The notes under the pieces were generated by a model that did no database searches, was not told the origin of the DNA, and saw only the letters and a program-made list of their open reading frames with translations. From positions 1 to 64,000 of the forward strand of contig JASDSW010000035.1 of NCBI GenBank assembly GCA_041441555.1: a stretch of 64,000 nucleotides of DNA. Direction: 5' to 3'. Numbering within the stretch: position 1 is the first letter of the stretch; every line of letters starts with the position of its first letter. Both the position numbers and the translations under genes were made by a program. This document shows, piece after piece, positions 8,385 through 16,836 of the stretch. This DNA comes from Pseudaeromonas sp041441555 (GTDB lineage: Bacteria > Pseudomonadota > Gammaproteobacteria > Enterobacterales > Aeromonadaceae).

Positions 8385-9503
8385 TCAGAGGACTCCCTTG
8401 CTGGAGGGCAGCTCGCTGCCTTCAACCCGGATGGCTTGACGCAGTGCGCGGCCGAAGCCCTTGAACAACGCCTCGACCTGATGGTGGGTATTGCCCGGGG
8501 TGACGCTCAGGTGCAGGGTGATGGCCATGGCATCGGAGAGGGAGCGGAAGAAGTGGGGCACCATCTCGGTGGCCATCTCGCCGACCATGTCCCGACCGAA
8601 GTCGGCATCGCAGCGGAACTGGAAGAAGGGGCGACCGGAGAGATCGAGCGCGGCAGCAACCTCCTGTTCGACCAGCGACTCCGGGAAGGCGTCGACCTTG
8701 GCCTGAACTTCGTCCATGGCCAGCACGAAACCGAAACGGCCGATGCCGCGCTTGTTGCCCAGTGCCTTCTTGAGCGCCTCGCCCAGCGCCAGACCCACAT
8801 CTTCGACCGTGTGGTGATCATCGATATGCAGATCGCCTTTCACCGCCAGCTGCAGGCTGAAGCCGGCGTGGGTGGCAATCTGATCCAGCATGTGATCGAA
8901 GAAGCCGATGCCGGTGCTGATCGCGTTGCCGCCACTCTTGTCCAGATCGACGCGCACCTCGATCTGGGTCTCCTTGGTGTTGCGGATCACGCAGGCGCTG
9001 CGGCCCTGGCCCAGCAGGCGGTCCCGGATCTGCAGCCAGTTGCAAGTGACTGGATTGTATTGAATTCCGGTGATGCCCATGTTCTCGGCCAGCTGCACAT
9101 CGGTGAGGCGATCGCCGATCACATAGCTATTGGCGTGATCGAGCTTGCCCGCCTGCAGCCGGGGTTTGACCAGGCCGAGTTTCGGCTTGCGGCAGGTGCA
9201 CTCCTCATGGGGGAAGTGCGGGCAGATCAGCACCTCCTCCCAGTGGACGCCCTGGGATTCGAAGATGTGCATCATCAGATCCTGCGGCGGCTGGAAGTTC
9301 TCCAGCGGCAGGCTGCTGGTGCCCAGCCCGTCCTGATTGGTGACCATGACGAGCTTGAAACCGGCTGCCTGCAGCTCGCGCAGCACCGGGATGACCATGG
9401 GTTCGAAGCGCAGCTTGTCGAGGCTATCGACCTGCTTGTCGATGACGGGCTCCTCGATCAGGGTGCCGTCGCGGTCGATGAATAGAATGCGTTCCTTGTT
9501 CAC
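8385..9503 (-). CDS. hisB: Bifunctional histidinol-phosphatase / IGP dehydratase HisB
   Basis: 372 residues. Residues 1-165 form a HAD-type histidinol-phosphate phosphatase with nucleophile Asp10 and Asp12 in FIDRDGT and a zinc-binding Cys/His cluster in CPHFPHEECTCRKPK. Residues 175-372 form the imidazole glycerol phosphate dehydratase, with metal-binding motifs FFDHML, DDHHTVED and the final TPGNTHHQVEALFK. This fusion is typical of enterobacteria and relatives. It performs steps 6 and 8. The gene sits between hisC (10 bp gap) and hisH (2 bp gap). Confidence 0.97.
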   Translation of the reverse strand: MNKERILFIDRDGTLIEEPVIDKQVDSLDKLRFEPMVIPVLRELQAAGFKLVMVTNQDGLGTSSLPLENFQPPQDLMMHIFESQGVHWEEVLICPHFPHEECTCRKPKLGLVKPRLQAGKLDHANSYVIGDRLTDVQLAENMGITGIQYNPVTCNWLQIRDRLLGQGRSACVIRNTKETQIEVRVDLDKSGGNAISTGIGFFDHMLDQIATHAGFSLQLAVKGDLHIDDHHTVEDVGLALGEALKKALGNKRGIGRFGFVLAMDEVQAKVDAFPESLVEQEVAAALDLSGRPFFQFRCDADFGRDMVGEMATEMVPHFFRSLSDAMAITLHLSVTPGNTHHQVEALFKGFGRALRQAIRVEGSELPSSKGVL

Positions 9504-9513
9504 AACTCTCTCC

Positions 9514-10608
9514 TCACAGGCTCTTTAATACGGCGACCACTTCGGCCATCTCGGCCTCATCGCCGATGGTGACGCGCACGCAATCCTCGAGCATCGGCTT
9601 GTTGCCGAAATCGCGCAGGATGATCCCCTGATCGACCATCGCCTGGAACAGGCGTGAGCCGCTGGCAAAGCGGGCCAGCAGGAAGTTGCCGTGCTCCTCG
9701 AACACCTCCTTGACGCAAGGCTGGCGCTGCAGCTCGGCCTTGAACTCCGCCTTGAGGCCATTGAGCCAGGCGACTCGCTGACGCATTTTCTCGAGCCCTG
9801 CGCCGCTTAAGGCTTGGGCGGCGATCTGGGCCACCGGCTCAGGGATCGGGTAGGGGGCGATCACCTTGAGCAACAGCGAGATCACCTCGGCATTGGCCAG
9901 CGTGAAGCCACAGCGCAGTCCCGCCAGGGCAAAACCCTTGGAGAGGGTGCGCGTGATCACCAGATTCGGATACTGCTGGATCAAATCCACCATGGAGAAT
10001 TGCGGGCAGAATTCGATGTAGGCCTCATCGACCACGACGATGCTCTTGCCGGCGGTGGCGGCCAGAATGGCCAGCAATTTTTCACGATCCAGTACGGTTC
10101 CGGTCGGATTGTTCGGCGAGCAGAAGAAGAGCACCTTGATGGGCTTGCCCCGTTGTAGCTCGTCGAGAATGGCCGGCACATTGGGTTGAAAATCGGGCAA
10201 GGGCGGCAGGGTGCGCATGCCGACACCACAGGTTTCGGCGCTGATGCTGTACATGCCATAGGTCGGCGGGCAGAAGAGGATCTCCTCCTGGCCGGGCTCA
10301 CAGAAGGTACGGATCAACAGCTCAATCGCCTCGTCCGATCCCCGGCTGACCAGCACCTGATCCGGGTTGACGCCTGCGTAGGCGGCATAACGGTCGATAA
10401 CCTCCGGCGGTTGGCACTCCGGGTAACGATTCAGGCGGCTGCAGTCGAGTTGATACTCTTCACTGCGGGGCGATTCGTTGGCATTCAAGAAGACGTGCCC
10501 CTTGCCACCGATGCGGCGGGCGGACAGATAGGGGGTCAGTGCCTGGACTCGTTGGCAGGCCAGCTCGGTCAGATAGGTGCGGTTGGGGGTGGCAGTATTC
10601 TGGCTCAT
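9514..10608 (-). CDS. hisC: Histidinol-phosphate aminotransferase HisC
   Basis: 364 residues, fold-type I PLP enzyme. The Schiff-base lysine is K224 in RTLSKGFALAGLR, and the PLP-contacting sequences FFCSPNNPTG and VVDEAYIEF precede it. It transfers an amino group from glutamate to imidazole acetol phosphate. Its start overlaps the hisD stop by 4 bp (ATGA), so translational coupling is likely. Confidence 0.97.
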   Translation of the reverse strand: MSQNTATPNRTYLTELACQRVQALTPYLSARRIGGKGHVFLNANESPRSEEYQLDCSRLNRYPECQPPEVIDRYAAYAGVNPDQVLVSRGSDEAIELLIRTFCEPGQEEILFCPPTYGMYSISAETCGVGMRTLPPLPDFQPNVPAILDELQRGKPIKVLFFCSPNNPTGTVLDREKLLAILAATAGKSIVVVDEAYIEFCPQFSMVDLIQQYPNLVITRTLSKGFALAGLRCGFTLANAEVISLLLKVIAPYPIPEPVAQIAAQALSGAGLEKMRQRVAWLNGLKAEFKAELQRQPCVKEVFEEHGNFLLARFASGSRLFQAMVDQGIILRDFGNKPMLEDCVRVTIGDEAEMAEVVAVLKSL

Positions 10609-11906
10609 GACCTTGGCTCCTGATTGATGACGTCCATGCGGATGGTGACGGCGCGCTTGTGGGCAGTTAGCCCCTCGGCATCGGCCATGGCGGTGACCGT
10701 GGTGGCCAGGTCGCGCAACCCATCGGCGCTGAGCTCCTGCACCGTATAGCGGCGCTGGTAGTCGGCAAGACCGAGACTGGAGGCGGTGCGGGCATAGCCA
10801 TAGGTGGGCAGGGTGTGGTTGGTGCCGCTGGCATAGTCGCCGACCGACTCCGGCGTCCAGTCGCCCAGGAAGATGGAGCCGGCATTTTCCAGCCGTGGCA
10901 GCAGGGCGCGGGGCTCTTGGGTCTGAACGATCAGGTGCTCCGGGGCGTACTCATTGGAGATGAGGCATGCCTGGGGCAGATTTTCACACACAATCGTCAG
11001 GCTGGAGGCCAGTGCCCTCTTGGCGATCTCGGCGCGGGAGAGTTGCGCCAGCTGAGTGGTCAGCTCGGCGTCTACTCCATCGGCAATGGCGCGGCTCGGG
11101 GTCACCAGTACCACCTGGGAATCCGGGCCGTGCTCCGCCTGGGAGAGTAGATCGGCGGCGATGAAGGCCGGATTGGCGGTCTCATCGGCGATGACCAGCA
11201 CCTCGGAAGGGCCGGCCGGCATGTCGATGGCGGCACCGCGGAAATCCATGCTGACCTGGCGTTTGGCCTCGGTGACCCAGGCGTTGCCGGGGCCGAAGAT
11301 CTTGTCGACCTTGCTGACGCTTTCGGTGCCATAGGCCATGGCGGCGATGGCCTGGGCGCCGCCCATGGTATAGATCTCGCTGACGCCGCAGAGGGTGGCG
11401 GCATAGACGATCTCATCGGCGACCGGCGGCGGTGAGCAGAGCACCACCTTGCGGCAACCGGCAATCTTGGCGGGAATCGCCAGCATCAGCACGGTACTGA
11501 CCAGGGGTGCGCTGCCACCGGGGACGTAGAGGCCGACCCGGCCGATGGCATGGGTGTGCAGCTCGCAGCGCACGCCAGCCTGGGTTTCGAGCTGTAGGGG
11601 CTGACTCTTTTGCGCCTCATGGAAGGTGGCGATGTTGCGATAGGCGTGGCCGATCGCCGCTTTCATGGCGCTATCTACACGATCACAGGCAGCGGCAATG
11701 GCCTCCTGGCTCAGCAGGATGTTGCCATCGGCAACCCGATCAAAGGCGGCCGTGTACTCTTTAAGCGCCTTATCACCTTCGCGACGAATGCGATTGATGA
11801 TGTCACTGACGGTGCTGGTGATATCCGCCGCTCCCGTCATCGCCGGGCGGGTCAGCAGTTGGCGCCGCTGCTCCTCCGCCAGTTCATTCCAGTTTACGAT
11901 GCGCAT
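10605..11906 (-). CDS. hisD: Histidinol dehydrogenase HisD
   Basis: 433 residues, matching the family. Signatures include YVPGGSAPLVSTVLML, MGGAQAIAAMAYGT, KIFGPGNAWVTEAK, DMPAGPSEVLVIAD and the catalytic Glu-His in SNEYAPEHLI. It is a zinc-dependent, NAD-linked four-electron oxidase converting L-histidinol to L-histidine, the last two steps. The gene is second in the operon, 12 bp after hisG, and overlaps hisC by 4 bp. Confidence 0.97.
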   Translation of the reverse strand: MRIVNWNELAEEQRRQLLTRPAMTGAADITSTVSDIINRIRREGDKALKEYTAAFDRVADGNILLSQEAIAAACDRVDSAMKAAIGHAYRNIATFHEAQKSQPLQLETQAGVRCELHTHAIGRVGLYVPGGSAPLVSTVLMLAIPAKIAGCRKVVLCSPPPVADEIVYAATLCGVSEIYTMGGAQAIAAMAYGTESVSKVDKIFGPGNAWVTEAKRQVSMDFRGAAIDMPAGPSEVLVIADETANPAFIAADLLSQAEHGPDSQVVLVTPSRAIADGVDAELTTQLAQLSRAEIAKRALASSLTIVCENLPQACLISNEYAPEHLIVQTQEPRALLPRLENAGSIFLGDWTPESVGDYASGTNHTLPTYGYARTASSLGLADYQRRYTVQELSADGLRDLATTVTAMADAEGLTAHKRAVTIRMDVINQEPRS

Positions 11907-11918
11907 CAGCCTCTCCCC

Positions 11919-12815
11919 TTATTCCATCATCTTCTCAATCGGCAGTACCAGGATCGAGCTGGCGCCGAGGGCCTTGATCTTCTCCATGGTTTCCCAGAAC
12001 AGGGTTTCGCTGGAGACGACGTGCAGGGCGACATGGTTGGTGTCACCGGCCAGATTCATGATGGTGGGGTTTTCGGCGCCCGGCAGCAGGGCACTGATTT
12101 CGGCCAGCTTGTCTTTCGGCGCGTGCAGCATGATGTACTTGCTCTCGCGGGCCTGGAGCATGCCTTGCAGGCGAGGCATCAGCTTGTCGATGACCGCCTG
12201 TTTGGCGGCATCGAGTTCGCCCGCGGCCTGGATCAGGGTGGCCTTGGAGCGGTAGATGACTTGAACTTCTTTGAGGCCATTGGCCTCGAGGGTGGCGCCT
12301 GAGCTGACCAGATCGCAGATGGCATCGGCCAAACCGGCGCGCGGTGCGACCTCGACGGAGCCGGTCAGCATCACGGGTTTGAACTTGATGCCGTGTTCGT
12401 CAAAGAAACGCTTGAGCAGGTTGGGGTAGGTGGTGGCGATGCGGGCATCCGCCAGGCTGGCCGGACCATCCCAGACCTGCTCCTGCGGGATGGCCAGGGA
12501 GAGGCGACAGTCGCCATAATCCAGACGCTTGAGCTCTTTGTACTCGGTCGGCAGGCCGAGCGCCTTGCGCTCCAGCATGGTCTCTTCGAGGACGTTTTCG
12601 CCGACGATCCCCAGATCGACGACTCCATCCATGATGAGGCCGGGAATATCGTCGTCACGAACCCGCAGAATGTCGATGGCCATGTTCTCGACGTGGGCGA
12701 TCAGTCGGTCTTCACGCAGGTTGATCTTCAGGCCGCAGCTCTTGAACAGCGCCTGGGAATCCTGGCTCAGTCGACCAGACTTTTGCATCGCAATACGTAG
12801 ACGTTTCGTTTCCAT
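11919..12815 (-). CDS. hisG: ATP phosphoribosyltransferase HisG (long form)
   Basis: 298 residues, the long HisG form with a C-terminal regulatory ACT-like domain. It begins METKRLRIAMQKSGRLS. The PRPP-binding motif is DLVSSGATLEANGL. The C-terminal stretch LLPGAENPTIMNLAG and the region after it belong to the histidine-binding domain. It catalyses the first committed step and is feedback-inhibited by histidine in the family. The ATG follows AAGGAATGAAAAC. Expression is further controlled by the attenuator immediately upstream. Confidence 0.97.
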   Translation of the reverse strand: METKRLRIAMQKSGRLSQDSQALFKSCGLKINLREDRLIAHVENMAIDILRVRDDDIPGLIMDGVVDLGIVGENVLEETMLERKALGLPTEYKELKRLDYGDCRLSLAIPQEQVWDGPASLADARIATTYPNLLKRFFDEHGIKFKPVMLTGSVEVAPRAGLADAICDLVSSGATLEANGLKEVQVIYRSKATLIQAAGELDAAKQAVIDKLMPRLQGMLQARESKYIMLHAPKDKLAEISALLPGAENPTIMNLAGDTNHVALHVVSSETLFWETMEKIKALGASSILVLPIEKMME

Positions 12816-12836
12816 GTTTTCATTCCTTGTTAAAAC

Positions 12837-12873
12837 AAAAAACCCTCGGAGGTGGTGACCTTCCGAGGGTTTT
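12837..12873 (-). terminator. his attenuator (transcription terminator hairpin)
   Basis: On the minus strand a 12-bp perfect stem (arms 12862-12873 and 12839-12850) with an 11-nt loop is followed by T-rich sequence. It lies between the His-rich leader ORF and hisG, the arrangement of enterobacterial his attenuators. Histidine starvation should stall the ribosome on the His codons and favour the alternative antiterminator fold. Confidence 0.9.
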
Positions 12874-12947
12874 GCAACTTTGGCCTGGGCCGCTGCTTTG
12901 GAAGTTCACCTGTTTCAGTGTCTTCCAGCAGTCACCCTCCTGAAAGA

Positions 12948-13004
12948 CTATTCCGGATGATGGTGGTGATGGTGGTGGATAGTATTCAGAAGCGGACGAA
13001 TCAT
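12948..13004 (-). CDS. hisL: his operon leader peptide HisL (18 aa)
   Basis: A minus-strand ORF of 18 codons encodes MIRPLLNTIHHHHHHHPE, with seven consecutive histidine codons (CAC and CAT mixed) before Pro-Glu-stop. It precedes the attenuator hairpin and hisG, exactly as in the E. coli and Salmonella his leaders. Its role is to sense charged tRNA-His through ribosome stalling. It is too short for ordinary gene callers. Confidence 0.93.
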   Translation of the reverse strand: MIRPLLNTIHHHHHHHPE

Positions 13005-13040
13005 GACGGCTTTCCAATTTCCTTGTTCGGCTAGGCAATC

Positions 13041-13068
13041 AACATACAGTCCCTGTTAAAAAATGCAA
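13041..13068 (-). promoter_or_regulatory. Candidate sigma-70 promoter of the his operon
   Basis: On the minus strand TTGCAT (13068-13063) and TATGTT (13046-13041) are separated by 16 bp. The predicted transcript would begin near 13034, about 30 nt before the hisL start. Only the consensus match supports it. Confidence 0.5.
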
Positions 13069-13080
13069 GAGTCGAATCTT

Positions 13081-13311
13081 GATTGGCTTGAGCGATTCCT
13101 ATCTGTTTCTCCTGCTTATTTTCCGTCCGGTAGCGCAGGCTTTTATAAATGACGAGCTGTGTGAATCGAACAGCTAATTACGTCGGCTGATACCGAATAA
13201 ATAACTATTGTCCGCGAGCGGTACCGGGTGAGTGGATTTTTTGGCTGATGTCGGCATTGGCTACAGAATAGACGGGAGCGGCCGATACTAGAGGTAACCA
13301 AGGAGCCTCAT
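13081..13311. other. Intergenic region between his promoter and small ORF
   Basis: No gene or strong hairpin is visible. A TATAAA at 13144-13149 could be the -10 element for the small plus-strand gene that follows, but no good -35 was found. AAGGAG about 8 bp before 13312 is the ribosome-binding site of that gene. Confidence 0.4.
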
Positions 13312-13584
13312 ATGCCCAATCAAGATCTATTGTTCAGCATATTACCGCGTCCGCCGTTGGCGCCGGGCAAGGGGGAGTTTCATCCTAATCCGCCACTCAT
13401 CGAGAAGGAGCCGGCGACCAAGCGAACGGAAGTGCACAAGGATCCGGCCGAACACGCGCCACAGGATGATTACCATCCGGCATCTCACCAGCAGCCCCAG
13501 CCGGAGGATAACCCCGAGCCAGAGGCAGCCGAGGCGCCGAGTGTGGGCGAGGATGGTCAGGAGCACGTCGATCTCTTTGTCTGA
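13312..13584 (+). CDS. Small proline-rich, acidic hypothetical protein
   Basis: 90 residues starting MPNQDLLFSILPRPP with a good AAGGAG ribosome-binding site. The sequence is rich in Pro, Glu, His and Gln (for example HQQPQPEDNPEPEAAEAP) and lacks a hydrophobic core or membrane segment, so it is probably disordered in large part. It ends EHVDLFV. No family was recognised. The gene is monocistronic and 61 bp upstream of yoaA. The strong ribosome-binding site argues that it is real. Confidence 0.55.
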   Translation: MPNQDLLFSILPRPPLAPGKGEFHPNPPLIEKEPATKRTEVHKDPAEHAPQDDYHPASHQQPQPEDNPEPEAAEAPSVGEDGQEHVDLFV

Positions 13585-13645
13585 GGCTTTTGCCTTTTTC
13601 GCTTCGTCTTGTGAGCTCTTTTTCCTATAATCGCCGCCTTGTCCC

Positions 13646-15652
13646 ATGCTGGGTAGCGCCGTGACTATTCCAACGCCCGTCTCCGAATTTTTTGCCACCG
13701 CTGGTGTGTTGGCGCGCACCCTGAGCGGATTTGCGCCGCGTGAGTCGCAGCGCCTGATGGCTGAGGCGGTCGCCGAGACCATCGCCAACGCCGGCCAGTT
13801 GCTGGTCGAGGCGGGAACCGGTACCGGCAAGACCTTTGCCTATCTGGTGCCGGCTCTGGCCTCCGGCAAGCGGATCATCATCAGCACCGGCTCCAAGGCC
13901 CTGCAGGAGCAGCTCTATAATCGCGATCTGCCGGCTCTCTTGGCGGCGATGGATTATCAGCAGCCGGTGGCTTTGCTCAAGGGGAGAGCCAACTATCTGT
14001 GCTTGCATCGGCTCGATCAGTTGCTGATGACCTCGCATCTGCAGGAAGCCGAGGTGCTGGCCGATCTGGTGCGGGTTAAGACCTTCTCCATCGACAGTGC
14101 TAGCGGCGATGTGGCCGAGATCCCCGATTTGCTGGAGCAGGCCCCCATCCTGCCCCATGTGACCAGCACTAACGACAACTGTCTGGGGCGCGATTGTCCA
14201 CGCTATGATGACTGCTACCTGGTCAAGGCCCGGCGCAAGGCGTTGGATGCCCAACTGCTGGTCATCAATCACCATCTGTTTTTTGCCGATCTGGTGGTCA
14301 AAGACACCGGCTTTGCCGAGCTGATCCCCGATGCCGAGGTCTATATCTTTGACGAGGCCCACCAACTACCGGACATCGCCAGCGGCTATTTTGGCGAGAG
14401 CCTCTCCAGCCGCCAGTTGGTCGATGTCGCGCAGGAGATTGCCCTGGCGCAGCGCGCCGAGGCGGCGGATATGGCGCAACTGGCCCGGGCCGCGGAGTCG
14501 CTGGAGCTGGCTTGCCGCGAGCAACGGCTGGCGTTTGGCATTGAGCCGGCGCGAGGCAATCTGCGGGACTGGATAGGCAACCCCTTGTTCGACCGCACCC
14601 TGTTGCGGCTGAAGGATGCGCTGCGCCTGTGCTATGACGTGCTGAAGCTGGCGCTCGGGCGCGGTGAACGGCTCGACCACTGCTTTGAGCGGCTGGTGGA
14701 GTATCAGGGCAAACTCGAGCGCCTCTGCCGGACCGAGCAGCCGGGCGCCGCCTACTGGTTCGACACCACCCGGCTGCACTTTTCGCTGAATCTGACGCCA
14801 CTTTCCATCGCCGATCGCTTCCACAGCGAGGTGATGCGTGCCGGTTGTAGCTGGGTGTTTACCTCCGCCACCCTGACGGTGGGAAACGGCTTTGAGCACT
14901 TCAGTCATCAGTTGGGCATCGACCAGGCCCGGGAGCTGGTGCTGGAGAGTCCGTTTGCCTATCACGACCAATCACTGTTGTGTGTTCCCCGCGGCCTGCC
15001 CGATACCGGCTTTGCCCGGCGCGCCACCGAGTTGGCGCAGCTCTTGACGCCCACCATCAACAAGGTACCGGGCGGGATCTTTTTTCTCTGTACCAGTTAC
15101 CAAAGCCTACGGCAGATCGCCGAGGTGCTGCGGCGGGATGTTGGCCGTCTGGTGCTTGTGCAGGGGGAGGACAACAAGCAACGACTGCTGAGCCAGTTCG
15201 TCGATAATGGTCGCGCCGTTCTAGTGGCAACTGCCTCTTTTTGGGAAGGGGTGGATGTGCGAGGGGCGGCGCTCTCCTGCGTCATCATCGACAAGCTGCC
15301 CTTTACCGCACCGGATGAGCCTTTGCTGAAAGCCAGAATGGAAGATTGCCGCCTGCAGGGGGGCGACCCATTCAGCCAGCTGCAACTACCCGATGCGGTG
15401 ATCACCCTCAAGCAGGGGGTGGGTCGTTTGATCCGTGACATGCAGGACCGCGGTGTGCTCATCCTCTGTGATCCCCGGCTGGTACATCGCCCCTATGGCG
15501 CCACCTTTTTACAGAGTCTGCCACCGATGCCGCGCTGTCGCGATCTGGCAGCCATCAACCATTTCTGGCTACAATCGCCGACCTCAGCATCGGCTGCCGC
15601 CTCTGCCCATGATTCTGGCAGCCCGGCGGCTGCTACCCATTTGAAGAAGTGA
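13646..15652 (+). CDS. yoaA: ATP-dependent helicase YoaA (DinG/XPD family)
   Basis: 668 residues, collinear with E. coli YoaA. Walker A is in VEAGTGTGKTFAYLVPAL and the DEAH box in IFDEAHQLPD. An iron-sulfur domain is indicated by cysteines in YLCLHRL, NDNCLGRDCPRYDDC; four such cysteines bind a 4Fe-4S cluster in this family. Helicase motif V/VI segments are ATASFWEGVDVRG and LKQGVGRLIRD. It is a 5'-3' superfamily 2 helicase that in E. coli works with the polymerase III chi subunit in repair of stalled forks. About 30 N-terminal residues precede the family core. Its stop overlaps a GTG just ahead of tsaB, so the pair is probably an operon, as in E. coli. Confidence 0.93.
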   Translation: MLGSAVTIPTPVSEFFATAGVLARTLSGFAPRESQRLMAEAVAETIANAGQLLVEAGTGTGKTFAYLVPALASGKRIIISTGSKALQEQLYNRDLPALLAAMDYQQPVALLKGRANYLCLHRLDQLLMTSHLQEAEVLADLVRVKTFSIDSASGDVAEIPDLLEQAPILPHVTSTNDNCLGRDCPRYDDCYLVKARRKALDAQLLVINHHLFFADLVVKDTGFAELIPDAEVYIFDEAHQLPDIASGYFGESLSSRQLVDVAQEIALAQRAEAADMAQLARAAESLELACREQRLAFGIEPARGNLRDWIGNPLFDRTLLRLKDALRLCYDVLKLALGRGERLDHCFERLVEYQGKLERLCRTEQPGAAYWFDTTRLHFSLNLTPLSIADRFHSEVMRAGCSWVFTSATLTVGNGFEHFSHQLGIDQARELVLESPFAYHDQSLLCVPRGLPDTGFARRATELAQLLTPTINKVPGGIFFLCTSYQSLRQIAEVLRRDVGRLVLVQGEDNKQRLLSQFVDNGRAVLVATASFWEGVDVRGAALSCVIIDKLPFTAPDEPLLKARMEDCRLQGGDPFSQLQLPDAVITLKQGVGRLIRDMQDRGVLILCDPRLVHRPYGATFLQSLPPMPRCRDLAAINHFWLQSPTSASAAASAHDSGSPAAATHLKK

Positions 15653-15660
15653 ACCACAAG

Positions 15661-16371
15661 ATGACCAAGATCCTGGCCCTGGATACCGCCACCGAAGCCT
15701 GCTCTGCCGCCCTCTGGCTGGAGGGCACCCTGACGCACTGTGACGAGGTGGCGCCCCAGGCTCATACCCGCAAGATATTGCCGATGTGCCAATCCTTGCT
15801 GCAAGAGGGCAATCTCGAGTTATCCCAGCTTGATGCTATCGCCTTTGGCCGCGGGCCGGGCTCCTTTACCGGTGTGCGCATCGGCATCGGGGTGGCGCAG
15901 GGGCTGGCGCTGGGGGCTGGCAAGCCGCTGATTGGCATCTCCAATCTGGCGATCCTGGCCCAGGGGGCTCATCGTCGCCTGGGGGCCAGCCATGTGCTCT
16001 GCGCCATCGATGCGCGGATGAACGAGGTCTATTTCGGCGCCTTCTTCTTGCAAGATGGCGTCATGATGCCTCTGTTGGATGAGTCGGTGCTGGCGCCCGA
16101 CGCGGCGCAGCAGCAGGCCACTGCACTGTTGGATGCGCGCGCCGACGAGCGCTGGGTGGCTATCGGCACGGGCTTTGGCGCCTATCCGGCGCTGCTCGAT
16201 CCGCTGCGTGAGCGTGTGAGCTTGGACACAGAAGCACTGCCCTGGGCACAGGATATGCTGCCGCTTGCGCTGCAAGCCTGGCAACATGGCGAGCAACTGG
16301 CTGCCGAGTTGGCAACGCCGGTCTATCTGCGTGATAAGGTCACTTGGAAAAAATTACCGGGTAGAGAATAA
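15661..16371 (+). CDS. tsaB: tRNA threonylcarbamoyladenosine biosynthesis protein TsaB
   Basis: 236 residues from ATG at 15661 (MTKILALDTATEACS). A GTG four codons earlier is possible but less like the family. Typical segments are KILPMCQSLL, AFGRGPGSFTGVRIG and the strand VLCAIDARMNEVYFGAF. TsaB is an ASKHA-fold protein that joins TsaD and TsaE to form the t6A37 modification on tRNAs reading ANN codons. It is essential in most bacteria. It follows yoaA as in E. coli. Confidence 0.95.
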   Translation: MTKILALDTATEACSAALWLEGTLTHCDEVAPQAHTRKILPMCQSLLQEGNLELSQLDAIAFGRGPGSFTGVRIGIGVAQGLALGAGKPLIGISNLAILAQGAHRRLGASHVLCAIDARMNEVYFGAFFLQDGVMMPLLDESVLAPDAAQQQATALLDARADERWVAIGTGFGAYPALLDPLRERVSLDTEALPWAQDMLPLALQAWQHGEQLAAELATPVYLRDKVTWKKLPGRE

Positions 16372-16390
16372 TTAAGCGAGTAACCTTCAA

Positions 16391-16432
16391 CCTGTACGGA
16401 TTGACCTGTACAGATTGGCCTGTATAGATCTA
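16391..16432 (+). repeat. Three tandem 14-bp imperfect repeats
   Basis: CCTGTACGGATTGA, CCTGTACAGATTGG and CCTGTATAGATCTA follow each other without spacer, 17 bp before the start of the small gene at 16449. The shared core is CCTGTAnnGAT. The 'ACCTGTA' halves resemble lux-box half-sites, but all face the same way. Function unknown. Confidence 0.6.
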
Positions 16433-16448
16433 TTCGCAGGAGAGCCCC

Positions 16449-16757
16449 ATGGACGTTCGAGCCCTCGATCCTTCCCTCCAGCAGTCGACCGCCGTCGGCT
16501 TGGGCTCTATTGCTCCACTGCGTCCCCAATCGAGCGAGGTCGTGGCCGAAACCGCCGCCAGTCAGCGTCAGAGCCAGGGCCAGAGCTCAAATGGCGTGGT
16601 GCTGATGCAAGCGGGGGCCGAAGAGGAGGCCGAGCGTCTCAGTTACGATCAACCCTCGGGTCGGCAGAACAAGGCGCTGGTTGCCTACGACAGCGTTGCC
16701 CTGCAGCAAAAGCGTGAACAACTGCAGCAGATGCTGCATGTGGATCTCTACGCTTGA
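16449..16757 (+). CDS. Small Gln/Ser-rich hypothetical protein
   Basis: 102 residues starting MDVRALDPSLQQSTAVGLG, preceded by an AGGAGA ribosome-binding site 6 bp upstream. The first 60 residues are low-complexity and Ser/Gln/Ala-rich. The C-terminus NKALVAYDSVALQQKREQLQ with the end HVDLYA is helical and looks like the conserved part. No family with known function was recognised. It follows tsaB by 77 bp, with three tandem 14-bp repeats between, and ends at a bidirectional terminator. Confidence 0.55.
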   Translation: MDVRALDPSLQQSTAVGLGSIAPLRPQSSEVVAETAASQRQSQGQSSNGVVLMQAGAEEEAERLSYDQPSGRQNKALVAYDSVALQQKREQLQQMLHVDLYA

Positions 16758-16794
16758 ATGCGGCCAGCCACGCAGGTTAACCAAGGGTGAAAAG

Positions 16795-16822
16795 AACCAA
16801 GGCCGCAAATGCGGCCTTGGTT
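16795..16822. terminator. Bidirectional terminator between convergent genes
   Basis: AACCAAGGCCGCA (16795-16807) and TGCGGCCTTGGTT (16810-16822) form a long stem followed by TTTT on the plus strand. It separates the small plus-strand gene from the minus-strand coiled-coil gene. Confidence 0.85.
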
Positions 16823-16836
16823 TTGTGACTCGCGGG

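Noticed and set aside
8436..9485. A 349-codon open frame antisense to hisB
   Set aside because: Same reason: shadow of a strongly conserved gene.
12959..12980. Short GGT/GGTGAT microsatellite-like repeat
   Set aside because: It is the complement of the His codon run of hisL, not a separate repeat element.
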